From: Bacillota bacterium | Lineage (GTDB): Bacteria > Bacillota > Clostridia > Acetivibrionales > DTU013 | Length of the DNA: 64,000 bases | Assembly: GCA_023418915.1 (NCBI GenBank) | Contig: JAEZYU010000061.1 | Coordinates: forward strand, 124,001 to 188,000 | Reading direction: 5' to 3' | Shown here: piece by piece, positions 26,390 through 34,835 of the stretch | How positions within the stretch are numbered: the stretch's first letter is position 1 | Layout: each line of letters begins with the position of its first letter | The notes under the pieces: generated by a model | What the model saw: only the letters and a program-made list of their open reading frames with translations | Databases searched by the model: none | What the model was told of the DNA's origin: nothing | Position numbers and translations under genes: made by a program

Positions 26390-27085
26390 TCAATCAGCTG
26401 CTCTCAATGGATTGACCTTTATTCCAGGGCCCATTGTAGATGATATGACGACGCTTTTAAGGTACTGACCTTTTGCAGCTACCGGTTTTGCCTTTATAAT
26501 GGCATCCATCAGTGTGCGGAAGTTATCTCCGAGCTTTTCAAGATCGAACGATGCCTTGCCTATAGGGCAGTGAATGATGTTTGTCTTATCGAGCCTATAT
26601 TCGATCTTACCTGCTTTGATGTCTGCAATGGCCCTGGTTACGTCCATTGTAACCGTACCAGCCTTCGGATTCGGCATTAAGCCCTTAGGTCCAAGGATCT
26701 TGCCTAATCTTCCCACGACACCCATCATATCAGGTGTAGCGACAACAACATCGAAATCGAACCAGTTCTCGTTCTGTATTTTAGCTACAAGGTCTTCAGC
26801 ACCGACATAATCAGCGCCGCCCTGTTCAGCTTCCTTTGCCCTGTCTCCCTTTGCGAACACCAGCACTCTGACTGTCTTGCCTGTACCGTGCGGAAGTACG
26901 ACAGCACCTCTAACCTGCTGATCTGCATGTCTTGAGTCAACACCGAGCTTGATGTGAGCTTCGACTGTTTCATCGAATTTTGCTTTGGCAGTCTTCTTCA
27001 CTAGATCCAAAGCCTGTGCCGGATCATAAAGCGTTGCTTTTTCGACCAGCTTCGCACTTTCGATATATTTCTTTCCTCTCTTCAT
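26390..27085 (-). CDS. rplA: 50S ribosomal protein L1
   Basis: L1 (231 residues) forms the mobile stalk near the ribosomal E site and can repress its own mRNA. The KRGKKYIESAKLVEK start, GTGKTVRVLVFAKGD and GPKGLMPNPKAGTV segments are typical. The ATG at 27085 has a GGGGAGG site. It follows rplK after an unusually structured 150-bp spacer. Confidence 0.97.
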   Translation of the reverse strand: MKRGKKYIESAKLVEKATLYDPAQALDLVKKTAKAKFDETVEAHIKLGVDSRHADQQVRGAVVLPHGTGKTVRVLVFAKGDRAKEAEQGGADYVGAEDLVAKIQNENWFDFDVVVATPDMMGVVGRLGKILGPKGLMPNPKAGTVTMDVTRAIADIKAGKIEYRLDKTNIIHCPIGKASFDLEKLGDNFRTLMDAIIKAKPVAAKGQYLKSVVISSTMGPGIKVNPLRAAD

Positions 27086-27148
27086 ATTATCCTCCCCTTA
27101 GTGGTAAATTTTTCGGAAACCCAAGTTCCCTCCCACATCGCATGGGTG

Positions 27149-27211
27149 AGCAATTCAGCATGGCTGATTGACAAACCCGGTCATACGGGACGAGCAGTTC
27201 AGCGTAAGCTG
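27149..27211 (-). repeat. tandem hairpin repeats in the rplK-rplA spacer
   Basis: Two related 23-bp units (27149-27171 and 27189-27211) each contain a TCAGC...GCTGA hairpin. Between them lies a CCCG/CGGG stem at about 27177-27190. The three stems would fold in the mRNA just before rplA. This could be a binding site for L1 or another regulator; the match to known L1 sites was not testable. Confidence 0.5.
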
Positions 27212-27235
27212 AAAAGCAAGCTCCTCCCAACCAAT

Positions 27236-27661
27236 TTACTCCTCAACCACTATACCCATGCTTCTGGCCGTACCTGCGATCATTCTGGCTGCAGATTCAA
27301 TATTTGCAGCATTCAGGTCGGGCATTTTCATCTCGGCGATTTTCTTAACCTCATCCATCGAGATCTTTGCTACCTTCTCCCTGTTCGGCTTTCCTGAACC
27401 GCTTTCGATTTTGCATGCCCTCTTCAGAAGCACTGCAGCCGGAGGAGTCTTTGTGATAAAGGAAAACGATCTGTCAGCATAGACAGTAATGACGACAGGA
27501 ATTATCAATCCTGCATCCTTCGCTGTTCTTTCATTGAACTCCTTGCAAAATCCCATGATGTTAACACCATGCTGTCCTAAAGCTGGTCCAACCGGTGGAG
27601 CCGGAGTTGCCTTCCCCGCAGGAATCTGTAGCTTTACATAACCTGTAATTTTCTTTGCCAT
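27236..27661 (-). CDS. rplK: 50S ribosomal protein L11
   Basis: L11 (141 residues) is part of the GTPase-associated centre. It begins AKKITGYVKLQIPAGKATP and has PPVGPALGQHGVNIMGFC and a C-terminal RNA-binding domain ending ARSMGIVVEE. The ATG at 27661 has a GGAGGTGG site 8 nt away; four extra codons upstream are not used by the family. Confidence 0.97.
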   Translation of the reverse strand: MAKKITGYVKLQIPAGKATPAPPVGPALGQHGVNIMGFCKEFNERTAKDAGLIIPVVITVYADRSFSFITKTPPAAVLLKRACKIESGSGKPNREKVAKISMDEVKKIAEMKMPDLNAANIESAARMIAGTARSMGIVVEE

Positions 27662-27689
27662 GGCTTGTTCCACCTCCCAATTCTTTTGA

Positions 27690-27752
27690 AAATCACATCA
27701 GCTCCTCTGCCCGCAGAATCATACTCCCGCATGGCCGGCGCATTTGTGATTT
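27690..27752. repeat. inverted repeat between nusG and rplK
   Basis: AAATCACA (27690-27697) and TGTGATTT (27745-27752) bracket a GC-rich stretch in the nusG-rplK spacer. The sequence has no T-run, so it is unlikely to be an intrinsic terminator. Confidence 0.3.
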
Positions 27753-27810
27753 ACGCATATAGAAAGAGATCCTCAGATCATCTGACTATCAAAATCAATA
27801 AAATAATTGT

Positions 27811-28344
27811 TTATAGCTTCTGTATCTGTGTCAGTTCCAATTCTACGGGGGTCTCCCTGCCGAACATGGAAACAGCCACTCTTACCTTCTTCTTCTCAAA
27901 GTTTATTTCCTCGACGATGCCGATGAAATTCTCCAGAGGGCCGTCAATGACCCTGACACTGTCATTGACTTCATAATCGAGTACAGGTGCAAACTCTTCG
28001 ACACCCATCGTACGAACTTCCTCATCGGTAAGCGGTACAGGCTTTGACCCGGGTCCGACAAAGCCGGTGACTCCTCTGGTATTTCTTACTACATACCAGG
28101 ACTCATCGGTCATGACCATCTTCACAAGGACATATCCCGGAAAGACCTTTCTAAGCGTAGCCTTTTTCCTTCCGTCCTTGATCTCGATCTGCTCTTCCAT
28201 CGGAACAACTATATCGAAGATAAAATCGTGCATATTCCTGTTTTCAACTATTTTTTCCAAATTGGCTTTAACCTTGTTCTCATAGCCGGAATAAGTATGT
28301 ACTACATACCATTTGGCTATCTCAGGCATATCATTTACAACCAT
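27811..28344 (-). CDS. nusG: transcription termination/antitermination factor NusG
   Basis: NusG (177 residues) binds RNA polymerase and affects pausing and termination. The NGN domain (KWYVVHTYSGYENKVKANLE) occupies about 10-115, and the KOW domain (NDSVRVIDGPLENFIGIVEE) lies near 125-177. The ATG at 28344 has GGAGG 12 nt upstream; an ATG five codons later is less well placed. It follows secE in the standard order. Confidence 0.96.
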   Translation of the reverse strand: MVVNDMPEIAKWYVVHTYSGYENKVKANLEKIVENRNMHDFIFDIVVPMEEQIEIKDGRKKATLRKVFPGYVLVKMVMTDESWYVVRNTRGVTGFVGPGSKPVPLTDEEVRTMGVEEFAPVLDYEVNDSVRVIDGPLENFIGIVEEINFEKKKVRVAVSMFGRETPVELELTQIQKL

Positions 28345-28365
28345 CAGGCTTTATGTCCTCCTTGA

Positions 28366-28590
28366 TCACCTTGTCAGAGTCCATTCCACGAGCAAGCCCA
28401 GAAGCGCATCGGAAACCCAGATGACAACACCAATCAGAAAACAGATCGCCAATACTGAGATCGTGTTTTTGATGAGCTGCTCTTTAGTCGGCCAGATGAC
28501 CTTTTTGAGCTCAGCTTTGATATCCTTGAAAAATCTGGTCAGCTTCTTTCCAAAATCAGCCAGTTTGGATGTGCGTGCATTTTCAGACAT
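28366..28590 (-). CDS. secE: preprotein translocase subunit SecE
   Basis: SecE (74 residues) stabilises SecY in the membrane. The amphipathic segment FFKDIKAELKKVIWPTKEQL precedes one transmembrane helix (NTISVLAICFLIGVVIWVSD), as in the single-helix Gram-positive form. The ATG at 28590 has GGAGGTG nearby. It is followed by nusG 21 bp later. Confidence 0.95.
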   Translation of the reverse strand: MSENARTSKLADFGKKLTRFFKDIKAELKKVIWPTKEQLIKNTISVLAICFLIGVVIWVSDALLGLLVEWTLTR

Positions 28591-28608
28591 AACGTGCACC
28601 TCCGCGCA

Positions 28609-28758
28609 TTATTTCGTTTCCTTGTGTACTGTATGCTTGTGGCAGAACTTGCAGTACTTCTTCATTTCGATCCTGTCGGGATCGTTTTTCTTGTTCTTCA
28701 TGGTGTTGTAGTTTCTCTGTTTGCAATCCGTACATGCCATCACAATCTTGACTCTCAT
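28609..28758 (-). CDS. rpmG: 50S ribosomal protein L33
   Basis: L33 (49 residues; MRVKIVMACTDCKQRNYN to HTVHKETK) contains two CxxC pairs (CTDC and CKFC), so it is the zinc-binding form. The ATG at 28758 is preceded by a GGAGG-containing site. It opens the rpmG-secE-nusG transcript. No tRNA-Trp lies between rpmG and secE. Confidence 0.96.
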   Translation of the reverse strand: MRVKIVMACTDCKQRNYNTMKNKKNDPDRIEMKKYCKFCHKHTVHKETK

Positions 28759-28886
28759 TTAAAACACCTCCAGCCCTGTGCCAGTATCGCAGGGTGCACA
28801 GTTTATTGTACAGACACCGCCGCTGTATTCTACGGTGCCGATATTTCACAGCACAAAAAAAAGACCTCCAAAACGGAGCAATAACG

Positions 28887-28915
28887 AGTTTAACATATAA
28901 CGGTCCGGATGTCAA
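28887..28915 (-). promoter_or_regulatory. rpmG-secE-nusG promoter
   Basis: Minus-strand TTGACA (28915-28910), 17-nt spacer, TAAACT (28892-28887), about 130 bp before rpmG. Confidence 0.75.
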
Positions 28916-29031
28916 GGAATAAAATTTCAAAAGCGAACATGACCCAAACCGGCTGTAACAGGCTTCCTGCCGAGAAGTGCCCCCAATAACTAAAGGGACA
29001 CATCACAGCCGGAAAAAGAAGGGCTCCAGGC

Positions 29032-30699
29032 TCATTCATCTATCAACTCATTTATCGGTGCTCCGGGAGGTACTATGGGAAATACCTTCTCATCCCTGTC
29101 TATTTCGAAATCGATCACAACAGGCTTGTCTACTGATGCAAGCGCTCTTTCCAACGCAGCATCCACCTCCTCAGGCTTCGTCACCCTTATGCCTACAGCG
29201 CCGAACGCTTCTGCAAGAGCAACAAAATCGGTTCCCCTGTCGATAGTGGTCGCTGAATACCGCCCATCATAGAATAATTGCTGCCATTGCCTGACCATCC
29301 CGAGCACATGGTTGTCAAGTATGGCTATAATGACCGGCAACCTGTATTCGACAGCCGTGGCAAGCTCGGTACAGTTCATACGGAAGCTGCCGTCTCCGGC
29401 AATATTGATCACCTTCTTATCGGGTCTCCCGACCTGTGCTCCTATGCACGCTCCAAGGCCGTACCCCATGGTGCCGAGCCCTCCGGAGGATATGAACTGT
29501 CTCGGTTTGGAATATTTGTAGAACTGAGCTGCCCAGAGCTGATTCTGTCCTACCTCGGTGGTTATCAGCGCATCGCCCTTTGTGATCTCATACAGCCTCT
29601 CCACGATGTAATGCGGCTTTAATGTCCCATTAGTTTCATACTTCAGAGGATATTGCTCTTTCCATTCCTCTATCCTGCTGTTCCACTCAGTCTTCCTGCG
29701 AGGTTTGACCTTCTCACACAACTCCCGCAGTATCTGCCTGATATCGCCAACAAGCGGGTAATGTACTGTGATGTTTTTGCCTATCTCAGCAGGATCTATG
29801 TCTATATGCATTATTCTGGCGTTAGGTGCAAAACGCTTTACATTACTTATGACCCTGTCGCTGAATCTTGCTCCGATGGCAATAAACAGGTCTGTCTCAG
29901 AAACAGCCATATTTGACGTTCTTGTGCCATGCATTCCTACAAGGCCCGTAAACAGCTCATGGTTGCCAGGGAAGGAACCCAGCCCCATCAGTGTGGTTGT
30001 GACAGGAATTCCTGCTTTTTCCGCCAGTACAAGCATCTCCGGGACTGCTCCTGATATGGATACTCCGCCACCGGAAAGAATTACCGGCTTTTCTGCAGTA
30101 TTTATGGCCTCAGCTGCTTCTTCGAGATCTGCTCTTGAGGGTCCTTCCGGCACACTCTCTGTCGCATCCGGCTGAATCGGCTCATACTCTGCACACTCTG
30201 CGGTAACATCCTTGCAAATATCGATCAAAACGGGACCCGGCCTTCCGCTTGCAGCTATTCTGAAAGCATCTCGAACAATGTCCGCCAGCTTGTTTACATC
30301 CTTCACTATATAGTTATGCTTGGTCACGGGCATCGTGATGCCGGTGATATCGACTTCCTGAAATGAATCCTTTCCAAGAAGAGCAGTGGACACCTGTCCT
30401 GTGACAGCCACCATTGGCACCGAATCCATATATGCCGTGGCAATACCTGTAACCAGGTTCGTTGCGCCTGGTCCTGATGTAGCTATACACACACCGGTCC
30501 TGCCTGTGGCGCGGGCATAGCCGTCTGCCGCATGGGACGCACCCTGTTCATGTGAAGTCAGTATATGCCTGATCTCATCTTTTGCTTTGTATAATGCGTC
30601 ATAAATATTGAGTACAGCGCCGCCCGGAAATCCGAAAACAGTATCGACACCCTGTTCCTTCAGGCACTCTATCAATATTTCTGCACCTGTCATTTTCAT
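29032..30699 (-). CDS. ilvB: acetolactate synthase large subunit
   Basis: This 555-residue thiamine-diphosphate enzyme joins two pyruvates, or pyruvate and 2-ketobutyrate, in valine/leucine/isoleucine synthesis. Catalytic Glu51 lies in SHEQGASHAADGYARATG. The ThDP-Mg motif starts at GDGSFRMN near residue 435, and the FAD-domain segments are present. The ATG at 30699 has a GGAGGG site and matches the family start MTGAEILIECL. No small regulatory subunit (ilvN) follows: the next gene downstream is rpmG. IlvN may be elsewhere, or feedback control may be reduced. It follows ilvD by about 90 bp. Confidence 0.94.
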   Translation of the reverse strand: MKMTGAEILIECLKEQGVDTVFGFPGGAVLNIYDALYKAKDEIRHILTSHEQGASHAADGYARATGRTGVCIATSGPGATNLVTGIATAYMDSVPMVAVTGQVSTALLGKDSFQEVDITGITMPVTKHNYIVKDVNKLADIVRDAFRIAASGRPGPVLIDICKDVTAECAEYEPIQPDATESVPEGPSRADLEEAAEAINTAEKPVILSGGGVSISGAVPEMLVLAEKAGIPVTTTLMGLGSFPGNHELFTGLVGMHGTRTSNMAVSETDLFIAIGARFSDRVISNVKRFAPNARIMHIDIDPAEIGKNITVHYPLVGDIRQILRELCEKVKPRRKTEWNSRIEEWKEQYPLKYETNGTLKPHYIVERLYEITKGDALITTEVGQNQLWAAQFYKYSKPRQFISSGGLGTMGYGLGACIGAQVGRPDKKVINIAGDGSFRMNCTELATAVEYRLPVIIAILDNHVLGMVRQWQQLFYDGRYSATTIDRGTDFVALAEAFGAVGIRVTKPEEVDAALERALASVDKPVVIDFEIDRDEKVFPIVPPGAPINELIDE

Positions 30700-30786
30700 A
30701 ATAAACCCTCCAAAACCTATATGCTGCACAAATACCGGAACTGCTTTTTCCGGCACTGCAGTGTCATTCATCTCACATGCGCCGGC

Positions 30787-32445
30787 TTATTTCAATACAG
30801 CACCTGTGCTTGCGGATGTCACCAGCCTCGCATACCTGCCAAGGTAACCCTTTGTCACTCTCGGCTGCGGTGCCTTCCACTCAGCCATCCTGCGCTTCAG
30901 TTCCTCGTCCGGGACCTCGGCATTTAATTTGCCCCCCGGGATGTCGATGCTAATAGTGTCACCATCCCGAACTGCTGCGATCATGCCGCCCTCCATTGCC
31001 TCAGGAGATGCATGTCCGATGGACGCTCCCCTGGACGCTCCGGAAAATCTTCCGTCTGTTATCAGAGCTACGCTTTTGTCCAGACCCATGCCTGCGATAG
31101 CTGAGGTGGGACTGAGCATCTCTCTCATGCCCGGGCCGCCCTTTGGTCCCTCATATCGTATAATGACCACGTCCCCGGGGTTTATCCTGCTTTCATAAAT
31201 GGACTTTATGGCTTCCTCCTCGGAGTCGAAGACTCTGGCGGGCCCTTTATGCACGAGCATCTCTTTATCTACCGCAGAACGTTTCACGACTGCTCCGTCT
31301 GGTGCAATGTTTCCCCGCAGCACCGCAATGCCGCCCATCTGACTGTATGGATCGTCAACACTTCTGATCACATCTCTATCCGTCACCTTTGCGCTGCTTA
31401 TATTTTCTCCTGCCGTTTTGCCTGTCACAGTGACAAGGTCAAGATGCAGCAGTTCCTTCCTTGAAAGCTCCTTCATGACCGCCTGGACGCCGCCTGCCAT
31501 ATAGAGATCCTGTACGTGATGATGCCCTGCCGGCGCCAGCTTGCACAGGTTCGGCACCCTTGCGCTTATTTCATTGATTATATCAAGGTCGATTTCGATA
31601 CCTAATTCATTAGCGATGGCGGGAAGGTGCAATACAGAGTTCGTTGAGCACCCCAGTGCCATATCGACCGTCAATGCATTTTCAAAGGCTTTTTGTGTCA
31701 TTATGTCAGAGGGCTTTATGTCCATTTCGACAAGCTCCATCACTTTCATGCCTGCCTGCTTGGCCAGCCTGACCCTCTCCGCATATACCGCCGGAATAGT
31801 CCCGTTACCCGGCAGACCCATTCCAAGCACCTCTGTGAGGCAGTTCATGGAATTCGCAGTAAACATCCCTGAGCATGACCCGCAGCCGGGACATGCATTG
31901 TCTTCGTATTCGAACACTTCCTCTTCGGTCATTGTCCCGGCCTTGACGGCACCCACCGCTTCGAATACACTGTTCAGGTCCAGCTGCACGCCGTTGCGCT
32001 TCAGTGACAGCATCGGCCCGCCGCTGATCACAACACTGGGCACATTAATCCTGGCGGCGGCCATCAGCATGCCGGGAACTATCTTGTCACAGTTCGGTAT
32101 AAAGACCATACCGTCGAAGCTGTGTGCCAGACCCATCGCTTCACATGAGTCGGCGATCAGCTCTCTTGACGCCAGTGAATACTTCATGCCCACATGCCCC
32201 ATGGCGATCCCGTCGCATATGCCAATATTCCCAAATTCGACCGGTGTGCCGCCGGCCATCCTGATACCGGCTTTTACCGCTTCGGCTATATTATCAAGAT
32301 GAATATGTCCGGGCACTATATCGTTCTTTGAATTGACAACTCCTATCAGAGGTCTTCCTATCTCCTCGTCCGTATATCCCATTGCTTTGAAAAGCGCTCT
32401 GTGCGGCGCTCTTTCCACACCCTTTTTTACTATGTCGCTCTTCAT
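30787..32445 (-). CDS. ilvD: dihydroxy-acid dehydratase
   Basis: This 552-residue iron-sulfur enzyme makes 2-keto acids from dihydroxy acids in branched-chain amino-acid synthesis. Conserved cysteines are C77 (GICDGI), C119 (PNCDK) and the CPGCGSCSGM block at 185-191, which hold the cluster and Mg site region. The length and ends are normal. The ATG at 32445 has a GGCGGG-type site. It is the first gene of ilvD-ilvB, with a 268-bp structured leader. Confidence 0.96.
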   Translation of the reverse strand: MKSDIVKKGVERAPHRALFKAMGYTDEEIGRPLIGVVNSKNDIVPGHIHLDNIAEAVKAGIRMAGGTPVEFGNIGICDGIAMGHVGMKYSLASRELIADSCEAMGLAHSFDGMVFIPNCDKIVPGMLMAAARINVPSVVISGGPMLSLKRNGVQLDLNSVFEAVGAVKAGTMTEEEVFEYEDNACPGCGSCSGMFTANSMNCLTEVLGMGLPGNGTIPAVYAERVRLAKQAGMKVMELVEMDIKPSDIMTQKAFENALTVDMALGCSTNSVLHLPAIANELGIEIDLDIINEISARVPNLCKLAPAGHHHVQDLYMAGGVQAVMKELSRKELLHLDLVTVTGKTAGENISSAKVTDRDVIRSVDDPYSQMGGIAVLRGNIAPDGAVVKRSAVDKEMLVHKGPARVFDSEEEAIKSIYESRINPGDVVIIRYEGPKGGPGMREMLSPTSAIAGMGLDKSVALITDGRFSGASRGASIGHASPEAMEGGMIAAVRDGDTISIDIPGGKLNAEVPDEELKRRMAEWKAPQPRVTKGYLGRYARLVTSASTGAVLK

Positions 32446-32560
32446 GCTATCAACCCGCCTTTCTATAAAACTTCACTGTACAGAAACTTCCGCATGCTTC
32501 TGTGCTGTATATAAAGTGTCACCGATTTTTTGCACTGACACAGCTCATACACAAGGATTT

Positions 32561-32634
32561 AGTAAAATAGCCGGAATGTATTATCCCGGCTGTTGTTTAA
32601 AGCTATTTTACTACTTTCCTCTATAAATTGTCTA
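32561..32634 (-). promoter_or_regulatory. ilvD promoter with overlapping nested inverted repeats
   Basis: Minus-strand TAGACA (32634-32629), 18-nt spacer, TAAAAT (32610-32605). An 11-bp inverted repeat (AGTAAAATAGC at 32561-32571; complement at 32602-32612) covers the -10 and encloses a GCCGG/CCGGC stem (about 32570-32590) followed by ATTTTACT on the minus strand. A further GTGTCA/TGACAC stem lies at about 32516-32541. It may be an attenuator or operator. I find no T-box AGGGTGG motif. Confidence 0.5.
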
Positions 32635-32713
32635 TAAATTAATACAAAAAGGTCAGAAGCGTTCATTTTTAATAAAGGTGCGCACAAAATTCGTTAAATC
32701 ACGGCAGGCAGTC

Positions 32714-33424
32714 CTATGCAGTCACCGGAGGAAACAAAAAGTTGATTATGAAGTTGTTTCCATAGAAGCCCGCTGCAAGCATAGATGACTCTATCCCTTC
32801 AAAAACCGGCACCATTTGGGGATTTGAATTGAAAAGCATCAATATGGCGCATAATATGTAAACTGCGAGAATTCCCTGGAGCGCTCCCAGTATAAACCCG
32901 CCGACCTTGTTTATCTGCTTGAACACCGGCAGCTCGGATACTCCGCGCAGCAGCGTCCCTATAAACACAAATATGAGCCTTAGTACAAAGTAAAGGGCGA
33001 TCAGGCTCAAAACAGAAATGATCATGCCCGTCAGCTGCTCTCCGACAGTATTCATTACACCATTTACATCAACAAGCTCCGATGGCGAGGGCACATTTTT
33101 AAGCAGCGAGGATCTGAATATATCAGGCATAGGGATCGTACCCAGTACCTGCTCCGCTCCTTTTGCGCCTGCCTCGGCAGCTTGCGGAGATGAAAGCACA
33201 TTTTTGCCCCATGCCTCCAGATTGCTGACTATCATTCCCTTGATACTGTCAAAGACAATAGTCCTTTCAAGCAAACGAGCCAGCACAGGTGATAGCTTGA
33301 TCGACAGGAAAATGCATACCACAAATGAAACAAGCCTGTAAACCGACATTATGAACCCTTTGAAAAGTCCGATGACCGCAAACATTCCAATAATACCGAT
33401 CACAACATAGTCGCCCCAGTTCAT
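32714..33424 (-). CDS. CvpA family membrane protein
   Basis: This 236-residue protein has four hydrophobic helices (about 5-25, 30-48, 125-150 and 165-195) and the CvpA-like start NWGDYVVIGIIGMFAVIGLFKG (residues 2-23). CvpA homologues are linked to colicin V export in enterobacteria and to envelope stress more widely; the mechanism is unknown. The ATG at 33424 has an AAAGGCGG site. Repeat R4 lies 23 bp upstream. It follows the beta-propeller-like gene by 70 bp and may be cotranscribed with it. Confidence 0.85.
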   Translation of the reverse strand: MNWGDYVVIGIIGMFAVIGLFKGFIMSVYRLVSFVVCIFLSIKLSPVLARLLERTIVFDSIKGMIVSNLEAWGKNVLSSPQAAEAGAKGAEQVLGTIPMPDIFRSSLLKNVPSPSELVDVNGVMNTVGEQLTGMIISVLSLIALYFVLRLIFVFIGTLLRGVSELPVFKQINKVGGFILGALQGILAVYILCAILMLFNSNPQMVPVFEGIESSMLAAGFYGNNFIINFLFPPVTA

Positions 33425-33446
33425 ATTTCTACCGCCTTTCTAATTG

Positions 33447-33493
33447 ATATAGCAGTGTTTCAACGAGGCGGGGTGTGTCTATCGCCCCGTTAT
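33447..33493 (-). repeat. dispersed repeat, short copy R4
   Basis: Short derivative of the R3-type element: 22 bp (33451-33472) are identical to 20232-20253, and the end TCTATCGCCCCGTTAT matches the R3 end at 14 of 16 positions. The middle, including the AT-rich hairpin, is missing. It lies between the upstream stop codon and the CvpA start. Confidence 0.65.
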
Positions 33494-33495
33494 TG

Positions 33496-34695
33496 TCAGT
33501 TGATGCCTACTACTGTAACCTCGCCTTCTGTGATCACCGCTGCCTGCTTTTTATCAAACAGGCAAACCTGTAATACTTTTTCTCCCGTAATATATTTGCT
33601 TATAATAGTGCCGTTCACATCAAAAAAGTATACAGCGTCATCGGTGTATACCGAGATGATTCCTTTAATGGAATCCAGTCCCGCCGGTCTGCCATTGAGC
33701 TTCACAGAGGCTTTCCTCGCTCCGTCAGCCATATAGACATTAAGGAGTGCCCCCTCATCAGTCTCTGCAGCCACCGCAAGCAGGCCTTCCCCTGCAAGCC
33801 CTGCCCCGGCTATGCTTCTGAATTGCTCCCTCCACTCGGTTTTTCCTGACGGCTCTATGGAAGCTACAGCATTATCTCCGACAGCAAATATACTGTCATT
33901 CTTGTTGAACCAGAACAACGGCAGCAGTTCGCCGGATTCGCCGAAGGACAGCCCAGAGAGCTCCTTGCCCTCCATGTCATAAAACTTGTATCTAGAAAAT
34001 GGACCGACAGCTCCCGTACCGATGGCGGACAAAACCAGATATTGCCTTGAGGGCGATACACAGGCTGATACCGCATAATCATTTGCTATTATCTTGCGAA
34101 ACAGCTCCAGTCCGTGAGATTCATACACTCTGACGGTGTTATTGTCTCTTTTTGCAGAGGTAATAACCGTCACATAACCGTCATCACTTATATCAGCATT
34201 TAGTATTGCCGCATCTGTCCTGTCCTGCCAGATAACCGTATTGCCATCCATAACATAAATCCCTGTAGATCCCGAATCGGCCACAAGGATGCGGGAGCCG
34301 TTTGTCTTAACAATGGGTTTATCGAATTCTATGCTTTCCGACCGCACGATTTGCCCTGTGCTGTCAAGAAACAGGATACCGCTTCTGCTGCATTTGACTA
34401 TATTGCCCCGGAATATGGTAAAAACAGGCTTGTCTCTCATGTCAAAGCCGAAGGTGTGTTGAACTTCGGCCTCCTTCACTTCTTCGGCAGAACCCGCCTG
34501 CGGCCGAAAAATATCAGGCAGGCCGGCAGTCATGCCCGTGCTGCGATAATAGCTGTATATTGCAACCGCAATGATACACAGGAACAGCATGAATGTAGTT
34601 ATGATACTTGCCGCCCGTCCACCGGATAATGGCTTGTCCTGCTCCGGGATATTTCTCAAATGGTTCACCTCAGCTTCATCCTTTGTATCAACCAT
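33496..34695 (-). CDS. membrane-anchored beta-propeller-like protein (DUF5711-like)
   Basis: The protein has a short cytosolic N-terminus, one transmembrane helix (about 28-50 of the 399-residue form) and a long extracytoplasmic part. The latter has repeated short blocks such as ILVADSGSTGIYVMDGNTVIW and YVTVITSAKRD that suggest a WD40/PQQ-like propeller. From memory it resembles the uncharacterised DUF5711 family; no search was done. The frame is open back to a GTG at 34782, but no ribosome site supports that start and the extra residues look unlike protein N-termini, so the ATG at 34695 is preferred. Function unknown. Confidence 0.72.
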   Translation of the reverse strand: MVDTKDEAEVNHLRNIPEQDKPLSGGRAASIITTFMLFLCIIAVAIYSYYRSTGMTAGLPDIFRPQAGSAEEVKEAEVQHTFGFDMRDKPVFTIFRGNIVKCSRSGILFLDSTGQIVRSESIEFDKPIVKTNGSRILVADSGSTGIYVMDGNTVIWQDRTDAAILNADISDDGYVTVITSAKRDNNTVRVYESHGLELFRKIIANDYAVSACVSPSRQYLVLSAIGTGAVGPFSRYKFYDMEGKELSGLSFGESGELLPLFWFNKNDSIFAVGDNAVASIEPSGKTEWREQFRSIAGAGLAGEGLLAVAAETDEGALLNVYMADGARKASVKLNGRPAGLDSIKGIISVYTDDAVYFFDVNGTIISKYITGEKVLQVCLFDKKQAAVITEGEVTVVGIN

Positions 34696-34802
34696 TATTT
34701 TACCATATAAATCTATTTCCTGCCATACCGGAGTTTCCGGCATCCACGGCGGTCGAATGAAGATGGCTGCCGCAACAAACACGTAGTATGATTGATCTCA
34801 AT

Positions 34803-34831
34803 TATTTAGCTTCAACCCATCGCAATGTCAA
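34803..34831 (-). promoter_or_regulatory. promoter upstream of the propeller-like gene
   Basis: Minus-strand TTGACA (34831-34826), 17 nt, TAAATA (34808-34803). The -35 lies only a few bases past the YkvI-like stop codon. Confidence 0.55.
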
Positions 34832-34835
34832 GGTA

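Noticed and set aside
31541..32302. 253-codon plus-strand frame opposite ilvD
   Set aside because: Shadow of ilvD; composition is Ser/Ile/Pro-rich as expected from the complementary strand.
32446..32713. T-box leader for ilvD
   Set aside because: Stems are present but the conserved T-box sequence is absent.
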